Below, piece after piece: positions 17,180 through 21,604 of a stretch of 21,604 bases of DNA (within the stretch, counting starts at the first letter, position 1; each line of letters begins with the position of its first letter). Source of the DNA: a virus; IMG/VR virus record IMGVR_UViG_3300045417_000489, positions 1 through 21,604 of that record; one strand, written 5' to 3'. Position numbers and translations under genes: made by a program. The notes below the pieces were generated by a model. That model did not search any database, had not been told where the DNA came from, and worked only from the letters and a program-made list of their open reading frames with translations.

Positions 17180-17689
17180 TTAGCTAGCATTATATGTTGT
17201 GCGAATATTATATAACGCACCTCTTTCTGAGTTGTAAGATCCTGGAACCGTATCATCTCCAGCAACCTGTAGTGGAAAAATCTCATTTATATTATATTTA
17301 TCAACCAAAGACTTTAATTCTTCATATTCTTGCTTGCGGATCTGATAAAAATTTTTCAAAACTTCATTAGAGTTTAGTTTTTGCACACTGCCAAAATCAT
17401 CTTTAATTGAAGTATAATCACTAGAAGCGAGACTTCCTGCGCTTTTAATTTTAATATCAAAAAAATAAATTGAATACATTTTTTTAAATATATATTTTTG
17501 TATATCATTTAAACTTGGGGTGATCTCTAGTGTAGCGCTATCAATAAAATATTCAATATTTAATAAATTTCCAAGACCACCAATATTTCTTCTTACCCAT
17601 GCAGCGATTGCGGCTATGCTAAAATCACTTGGCTCGCCCATTTCTTCATATATTTCTTGGGCAATAGATGTAACAGTATTAATAATCAT
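17180..17689 (-). CDS. Head-tail adaptor / connector protein (SPP1 gp15 or HK97 gp6-like by position)
   Basis: The 169-residue protein is mostly helical, as expected for the adaptor that docks under the portal. It has an N-terminal helix with Q-E-I-Y-E-E-M-G-E-P, then A-A-W-V-R-R-N-I-G-G-L-G-N-L-L, a central K-K-M-Y-S-I-Y-F-F helix and a charged C-terminal helix. It is the first of four contiguous genes leading to the tail tube. AAGG lies close to the ATG, and a GTGTAATTTA copy lies directly before that. Its first ~11 bases overlap what looks like the end of a lost upstream gene. Capsid and portal genes are not in the window. The role is inferred from order, length and helical content. Confidence 0.55.
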   Translation of the reverse strand: MIINTVTSIAQEIYEEMGEPSDFSIAAIAAWVRRNIGGLGNLLNIEYFIDSATLEITPSLNDIQKYIFKKMYSIYFFDIKIKSAGSLASSDYTSIKDDFGSVQKLNSNEVLKNFYQIRKQEYEELKSLVDKYNINEIFPLQVAGDDTVPGSYNSERGALYNIRTTYNAS

Positions 17690-17757
17690 ACCTTAAATTA
17701 CACTTAATTCTTCCGCCTCCATCAGGAACCATTTCATCTCCTTCATCTAATATTTCC
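17679..17757 (-). pseudogene. Possible C-terminal remnant of a lost structural gene
   Basis: Read in the frame offset from the methyltransferase, this stretch gives about 23 sense codons ending DGGGRIKCNLRYDY and a TAA at 17681-17679. That stop lies inside the start of the connector gene, a normal overlap for neighbouring phage genes. The composition (acidic D-E-G-D-E then a Gly run) looks like a real protein end. A stop at about 17764-17766 closes the frame upstream, so no intact gene remains. It is short and could be chance. Confidence 0.35.
17694..17703 (-). promoter_or_regulatory. Recurrent intergenic element upstream of the connector gene (site 3)
   Basis: The minus strand reads GTGTAATTTA seven bases before an AAGG-preceded ATG. 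It matches ten bases of sites 1 and 2. It is closer to the start codon than the others, and it lies in a stretch that may be a coding remnant, so its role is uncertain. Confidence 0.25.
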
Positions 17758-18132
17758 GTACATTATGTATCTATTATTCCTTTTGCATTTTAGTATAGTT
17801 ATTGAGTCCTTAAATTCAAATTTAATTATTGGATTTTGACTAGTAACTATATCAAATCCACTATTCATCAATTTATCTGTTATTTCATTGATATTTCCAA
17901 AATAATTATGCACTTCTATGATTATTTCTTTAAATTTTCTTAAAATTTCAATAGGTGCACCAGCTATTATTTCGAATTCAGAACCTTCAGTATCAACTTT
18001 TAAGCACCCATCTTTAATTTGGTGTTCATTAACGATGGTCTCTAAACTAATTTTATTTAATCTTTTGTTAATATTTTCTGCATAGTAAACTTTTGTTTCT
18101 GATTGCTCTTTTTGTACATATGTTAAACTCAA
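17743..18132 (-). CDS. FkbM-type methyltransferase, C-terminal half only (probably non-functional fragment)
   Basis: FkbM-family enzymes methylate hydroxyl groups on sugars or small molecules using S-adenosylmethionine. The visible 129 residues hold the second half of the domain: I-S-L-E-T-I-V, then LKVDTEGSEFEIIAGA at ~44-59 (the family's K-I-D-V-E-G-A-E block) and an I-I-I-E-V-H strand at ~71-75. The N-terminal glycine-rich SAM site is absent. The only start is a TTG with no Shine-Dalgarno site, and a TGA lies four codons upstream. The missing half is not found elsewhere in the window. The base composition is very AT-rich, unlike the GC-rich block starting just upstream of its start. The last residues may also be altered, since another frame takes over across its end. 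I read it as a gene cut by recombination; a short working protein is unlikely. Confidence 0.6.
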   Translation of the reverse strand: MSLTYVQKEQSETKVYYAENINKRLNKISLETIVNEHQIKDGCLKVDTEGSEFEIIAGAPIEILRKFKEIIIEVHNYFGNINEITDKLMNSGFDIVTSQNPIIKFEFKDSITILKCKRNNRYIMYGNIR

Positions 18133-18155
18133 GCGTGGCTTTCATTGTTTGGTAA

Positions 18156-18401
18156 CTAAAGCCCGTCCGGCGGTGGGGCGATAAACTGCACCGCATCGGC
18201 CTCGTCATTGTTTGTGGCGGCGAGGATGAGAGCCTTGCAACGCAGATACTCGTTGCGGCAGGCGGCGATGTAATTTTTGATGGCCTCGCAACGGGCGGGT
18301 TCGTAGATGCCAAGGGCGGCGTTGATTTGCTCAAAAGCGGCGACATGAGATATGATTGCTGATTCGCAGGCTTTTTGAAGCAGGTCTAGTTGTCTATTCA
18401 T
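18156..18401 (-). CDS. Small helical protein of the GC-rich cassette (81 residues)
   Basis: This is an unrecognised, probably helical protein with four Cys spread along its length and a Pro-rich end (A-P-P-P-D-G-L). It has no membrane segment or signal peptide. It starts in an ATGA overlap with the 276-residue gene and shares its higher G+C, so the two travelled together. It is the last gene of the cassette; 23 bp later the AT-rich methyltransferase fragment begins. The function is unknown. The size and position after a structural gene could suit a fibre chaperone, but there is no direct evidence. Confidence 0.6.
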   Translation of the reverse strand: MNRQLDLLQKACESAIISHVAAFEQINAALGIYEPARCEAIKNYIAACRNEYLRCKALILAATNNDEADAVQFIAPPPDGL

Positions 18402-19228
18402 AGCGCAAACGGGAAACGCCTGTTATTGTCAGTAGCAGACAGGTCGTTCACATAACGAGCCAGAAACCAGTCCAAATAAATAATTTTTTCAGCACTTGCC
18501 AATGTTTTTATTCCAAACTGGTAAGCAAAAGTATTCTGAGGTGCTGTAGATAAGGTGCTGTCATAAACAGATGTTGGATCAGAATTTGCGGCGGTTTGCT
18601 CAAAAATCCTGAATCTGTGGCTGGTGCTGCTCATCAGTTCCACAGCAAATACGTATGCCTTGGAAGCTGAAGCGGTTATGCTTGTGTTTTCTCTTTGAAG
18701 TGAGCCAGAGCTGAAACCTTTTAGTGCTTGAAAATTTGGGGAAATAGAAGTGTCCAGCTCAAATCCAACCGTATCGGTTACCCCAAACAAATCCGTGCCG
18801 AAGAAGGGTGTGTAGCTCATTCTAAAAACCACATTGGCAACAGAGTTAAAACCGCATCGCAAGCTGTAAAGCTGAGAAGAACTATTAGTCGAAGCAGGAA
18901 GTTCTTGGCTTCTTTGAATCCCTAAAGCCCCCCTGTTATTCAGGGTTGATTGTGTTCTGATAAACCTCACGCCTATGGCTGGCTCCATCACCGCTGGCGG
19001 CGAAAAACTTGAGTCAACCCCAGTTCTTGCGCCTACCAAATTAGTTGCAAAATTTATTAACGAACCATTGTCGCCGAGAACAATCTGAATACCATTTGTT
19101 CCTGTTTCACCGCCATCAAGAAAATCTGTAAACTTTTGGAATTTGTAGTTTACTCCTTTCGAATTTGGCTTGATTGCAAAACTATCGGAGATACTTCCAA
19201 GCGTTGGATTTGGTCCGAAGAAGCCCAT
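18398..19228 (-). CDS. Probable virion surface protein of the GC-rich cassette (276 residues)
   Basis: I do not recognise a family. The protein is rich in Ser, Thr, Phe, Asn and Gly with regular beta-like alternation, and one segment (Y-V-F-A-V-E-L, then S-S-T-S-H-R-F-R-I-F-E) resembles strands of a lectin-like jelly-roll. It lacks signal and membrane segments. It starts 3 bp after the 422-residue gene, with AGGG about eight bases upstream of the ATG, and overlaps the 81-residue gene by 4 bp. The G+C is about 45% in a hand-counted line, against roughly 28-30% for the tail genes. By its partner and composition it is probably an appendage or decoration protein that binds a surface or glycan. 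This is inference. Confidence 0.65.
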   Translation of the reverse strand: MGFFGPNPTLGSISDSFAIKPNSKGVNYKFQKFTDFLDGGETGTNGIQIVLGDNGSLINFATNLVGARTGVDSSFSPPAVMEPAIGVRFIRTQSTLNNRGALGIQRSQELPASTNSSSQLYSLRCGFNSVANVVFRMSYTPFFGTDLFGVTDTVGFELDTSISPNFQALKGFSSGSLQRENTSITASASKAYVFAVELMSSTSHRFRIFEQTAANSDPTSVYDSTLSTAPQNTFAYQFGIKTLASAEKIIYLDWFLARYVNDLSATDNNRRFPFAL

Positions 19229-19231
19229 GGC

Positions 19232-20500
19232 TTAACCCTGCAAAGCCTGAAACCGCTTGCCCGCCGTGGCGCAAACGATGTTTACGGCTTCCGTTGGAAT
19301 AAAATTGCTCTCGAAAACTATTCCCCCGCCGTTGGCGGAAAGAAGGAGGCCTTGCGGCGTGGAGGAGACTGGCGTGAACCCGATGCCAAGATACATGGCC
19401 GTGTCGGATAGGTTTTGAACAACAAGGTATTTGCGGGAGGCGTTGGAAGCAAAAACCTCTTGGGAAGTTGCCGCCGTGGTGATGGACAGGGTGGCGGGGG
19501 CAGACGGTTGGGACAGGGTTCCTCGGTTCACCGTCCCGCTAAAAGAATAAGCTCTTAGTCGATAATAAATGTTCCCGCCACCCCCGGACGCATAGAAAAC
19601 TACTCTTGCGTATCTGCACCCGTTAGCTGGGACGATTCGATAGGCCATGACATCAAGCTGGTTGGAACTCGTTATGTTTTCAGCTACCCATGTTCCCGGT
19701 CCGGGGCCGTTGATGGCTGGAAGTATAAACTCTTTGGATAAAAATCCGCCCTGAGCCAAGAATGCGGCGTTGTTTGGTGAAAATTTGTTGACTGGCTGTG
19801 CGCTCGAAATTGATGAGAAGTTTGATTGCGTGGACGTTTGAATTGCAAAATAACCCGGATTGGACCCAAAGCTAGAACCCGTAAAATCAATTATATAATA
19901 ATCTGGGATGCCGCCCGCATCAAAGGTTGCCCCAGTAAACGATGCGGAGGGGTTATGGGCTTGAGGTGCTTGTTCCGCTGTTTGCACCAACCCAACCGCC
20001 GAAGCGCTATCCACCGTCACCCTGTTGCCGACATTTACATTAAGATGAGCCGATCCTCCAATCCAAGTCGAGCCTAAATTTTCTTGTTGAGCGTTGAACA
20101 ACTCAACTGGCAGAGGTCTTCCGCCACCGCCAAGCCCAATGGCCAGAAAATTCTCGTCATCGGCAAAGCCGAGCCGAACGGCCTTTTCGGGATAAAAGCC
20201 TCCTGCGCTATCGACATCACCTGCAAAAGCATTTGCCTGAGTGTTTTGCTGGTCTTCATAATGAATGACTAGCTGGTCGGAGTCTGCGTGGCCGGTGGTG
20301 CTGGCATCGGTCAAACGAACCATGGTGTTTGCACCAGCCGTGACAACGGCCCGATGCGAGCTTGAGGCGAAATTATAGTAGATTATTCCCCGTGTAGCGT
20401 TAGTGACCAAAAGCAACTGGTCTTGATCAATGTTAAGCCCCGTCAGCGTGATGACCTTGGTGTCTGCGTTGAATGTGTAGTTAGGATGAACTTGTTTCAT
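19232..20500 (-). CDS. Probable phage fibre / appendage protein of the GC-rich cassette (422 residues)
   Basis: The N-terminal ~85 residues (N-Y-T-F-N-A, V-I-T-L-T-G-L, later D-Q-L-V-I-H-Y-E-D-Q) have the repeated strand-turn pattern of a small domain that I have seen at the start of structural proteins in uncultured phages. A Gly-rich linker follows at ~121-126. The middle is Ser/Ala/Phe-rich. The last ~80 residues (A-S-R-K-Y-L-V-V-Q-N-L-S-D-T-A-M-Y-L-G-I-G, then S-A-N-G-G-G-I-V-F-E) form a compact beta domain frequent near the C-terminus of such proteins. The ATG has no Shine-Dalgarno site but sits behind an AT-rich 46-bp spacer with TATAAT-like repeats. G+C is about 50-55%, well above its flanks. 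It is likely an appendage protein presented on the virion, with its host contact unknown. Confidence 0.65.
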   Translation of the reverse strand: MKQVHPNYTFNADTKVITLTGLNIDQDQLLLVTNATRGIIYYNFASSSHRAVVTAGANTMVRLTDASTTGHADSDQLVIHYEDQQNTQANAFAGDVDSAGGFYPEKAVRLGFADDENFLAIGLGGGGRPLPVELFNAQQENLGSTWIGGSAHLNVNVGNRVTVDSASAVGLVQTAEQAPQAHNPSASFTGATFDAGGIPDYYIIDFTGSSFGSNPGYFAIQTSTQSNFSSISSAQPVNKFSPNNAAFLAQGGFLSKEFILPAINGPGPGTWVAENITSSNQLDVMAYRIVPANGCRYARVVFYASGGGGNIYYRLRAYSFSGTVNRGTLSQPSAPATLSITTAATSQEVFASNASRKYLVVQNLSDTAMYLGIGFTPVSSTPQGLLLSANGGGIVFESNFIPTEAVNIVCATAGKRFQALQG

Positions 20501-20546
20501 ATTATACTATATATTATATTTTTTTTTCATAAAAAATCTATATTTT
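20501..20546 (-). promoter_or_regulatory. AT-only spacer with TATAAT-like repeats and a weak hairpin
   Basis: This 46-bp gap is almost pure A/T. On the minus strand, TATAATATATAGTATAAT runs directly into the ATG of the 422-residue gene, so a -10-like box is present but would give a near-leaderless message. Just after the fibre-like gene's stop, AAAAAATATAGATTTTTT can fold into a 7-bp A-U stem, a weak terminator at best. Confidence 0.25.
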
Positions 20547-21604
20547 TTATCCTAAAGCTATAGCATAAGCAATAGCATTATTTTCAGTTGCTACTGGATC
20601 TGTATTTAAGATTACATTTTTAAATATTCCAGTACCAAATACATTTATATTATTTGCAAAAGTTTTAACTCCGCTTATAATTTGATTACCAGTATTGTGA
20701 ACGAGATTATTAGCTAAAATATTACCATCTACTCTTAAATTTGTTCCACTAATATAAACTGGTGAATTAATAAAGTTAATATTAGTACTAGAAAATGTCA
20801 TATCTCCAACGCCACTAAGATTTAATCCTACATCCACAAGGTTTACTTCTTGACCAGAAAACGTTGTTACTCCTGTGAATGTTTTATTGCCACCAATGTT
20901 CTGATTGCCTGAGGTAAATACAATATTACTTGATGTTGAATTTACGTATCCACTTAAACTATTGATTCTATTAACTAATGCAATTCCAGACAAATTTAAC
21001 GAGCCGCTTAGAGAATTAATCGTAGTCAGAAGAGATGTAAATTCTCCACTTAGTAAAACTCCAGTACCATTAACAGTTGGTCTTAATGCAAAAGTTTTCA
21101 CTCCACTGATATTTTGATTCCCAGTATTATATACAAGATTAGGCGCAGATATTGGATTTGTTAAAATTACATTTCCGTTAGTAATTGTGATATCAACTCC
21201 AGACAAAGCAAGATTATCAATATTATTTAAATTCAATGCATTAAATATACCTGTGCCTTGAATTTCAAGATTATTTATAAAAGTTTTATTACCAGAAATA
21301 TTTTGATTGCCAGTAGTTCTTACTGTTGAAGTTAGGTCTACTTGCGCTGCCTCGCCGCTGAGAAGAACTCCAGTACCATTAACAGTTGGTCTTAATGCAA
21401 AAGTTTTAACTCCACTTATAGTTTGATTTCCGGTGGTATAAACAATTGTTGTTGGTAGCCCTGCAGCTTCTCCACTTAGAAGAACTCCAGTACCATTAAC
21501 AGTTGGTCTTAATGCAAAAGTTTTAACTCCACTTATAGTTTGATTTCCGGTGGTATAAACAATTGTTGTTGGTAGCCCTGCAGCTTCTCCACTTAGAAGA
21601 ACTC
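20547..21604 (-). CDS. Repetitive fibre-like structural protein (5' partial)
   Basis: The frame is open through the right edge. The TTG at 21236 is an internal Leu codon, so the gene starts outside. At least six GNQ[TNI]I[SG]G[VN]KTF motifs occur, usually after T-G and often followed by ALRPTVNGTGVLLSGE. Toward the window edge the units are perfect 39-residue repeats; toward the C-terminus they degrade and are broken by Leu/Ser-rich segments with L-S-G turns. Such Gly/Thr/Asn repeats suit a trimeric beta-helical shaft. The C-terminus is short (E-N-N-A-I-A-Y-A-I-A-L-G), with no visible chaperone or enzyme domain. It lies upstream of the connector genes and next to the GC-rich appendage cassette, so a head or neck fibre is as possible as a tail fibre. 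No receptor-binding domain is visible in the part seen. Confidence 0.78.
   Translation of the reverse strand, partial: VLLSGEAAGLPTTIVYTTGNQTISGVKTFALRPTVNGTGVLLSGEAAGLPTTIVYTTGNQTISGVKTFALRPTVNGTGVLLSGEAAQVDLTSTVRTTGNQNISGNKTFINNLEIQGTGIFNALNLNNIDNLALSGVDITITNGNVILTNPISAPNLVYNTGNQNISGVKTFALRPTVNGTGVLLSGEFTSLLTTINSLSGSLNLSGIALVNRINSLSGYVNSTSSNIVFTSGNQNIGGNKTFTGVTTFSGQEVNLVDVGLNLSGVGDMTFSSTNINFINSPVYISGTNLRVDGNILANNLVHNTGNQIISGVKTFANNINVFGTGIFKNVILNTDPVATENNAIAYAIALG
21361..21604 (-). repeat. Perfect 117-bp tandem repeats inside the fibre-like gene
   Basis: Units at 21361-21477 and 21478-21594 are identical by eye over 117 bp, and a third begins at 21595 and runs off the window. The period is 39 codons, so gain or loss of a unit keeps the frame. 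A diverged related unit lies near 21047-21150, and partial ones occur further left. Confidence 0.95.

Noticed and set aside
18068-18346. A 92-residue minus-strand frame with many Pro and Ser crossing the GC-rich/AT-rich boundary
   Set aside because: It overlaps the 81-residue gene and the methyltransferase fragment in a different frame. Its composition is that of an out-of-frame reading of GC-rich codons.
17690-20546. Transposon or insertion sequence as the cause of the composition change
   Set aside because: No transposase, terminal inverted repeats or target duplication can be seen at the edges, and the genes are phage structural in type.
20547-21236. A complete 229-residue gene starting at 21236
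   Set aside because: The start is a TTG inside a continuous repeat-bearing frame that stays open to the window edge, so the gene is longer and partial.
20547-21604. Diversity-generating retroelement target in the repeats
   Set aside because: No reverse transcriptase or template repeat is present, and the copies are identical rather than varied at adenines.

Overview
The window is a stretch of an AT-rich tailed-phage genome (about 28-30% G+C in lines counted by hand). It holds most of the head-tail connector and tail module of a long-tailed siphovirus-like phage. Three lines of evidence support this: a lambda gpJ-type tip protein with long recognisable blocks, a 2395-residue tape measure protein, and the usual gene order connector, stopper, neck, (terminator), tail tube, chaperone-position genes, tape measure. 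Shine-Dalgarno-like GGAG/AAGG sites precede several genes, so the host probably uses SD-led initiation. I cannot name the host. The very low G+C and the protein style resemble uncultured aquatic phages, but that is an impression only.

Layout. On the plus strand, 1-3035 is the J-like tip protein, open through the left edge, and 3038-4462 is an unrecognised 474-residue protein. Everything else is on the minus strand and is read from right to left. At 21604-20547 is the end of a repetitive fibre-like structural protein with perfect 117-bp tandem repeats at the right edge. At 20500-18156 is a block of three genes with clearly higher G+C (about 45-55%). At 18132-17743 is the C-terminal half of an FkbM-type methyltransferase. 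Then 17689-17180, 17177-16740, 16740-16159 and 16157-15294 are connector/neck/terminator-position genes. The tail tube gene is at 15239-14094 and is followed by a strong hairpin terminator. Four tightly packed or overlapping genes follow at 13992-11711, in the place of tail assembly chaperones, and then the tape measure gene at 11652-4465.

How it fits together. The minus-strand genes build the head-to-tail joint and the tail shaft. The plus-strand pair builds the tip. The two transcription units converge tail to tail with 2 bp between stop codons, inside a perfect 18-bp AT palindrome. The tip module is therefore inverted relative to the classical lambda order. The J homologue stops just after its FN3-like domain and lacks the lambda-type receptor-binding end, so the adjacent 474-residue protein or the fibre-like genes may supply host contact.

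Most noteworthy regions. (1) 17.68-20.55 kb looks like a composite insertion or replacement: a GC-rich three-gene cassette, an N-terminally truncated methyltransferase, and what looks like the out-of-frame C-terminal remnant of a lost gene that overlaps the start of the next gene. (2) A GTGTAATTTA element recurs in the intergenic gaps of the minus-strand operon. (3) G[FY]IPN[FY] motifs recur in the tape measure protein. I see no tRNA, CRISPR, integrase, transposase, reverse transcriptase or toxin-type gene, and no gene-free stretch longer than about 100 bases.
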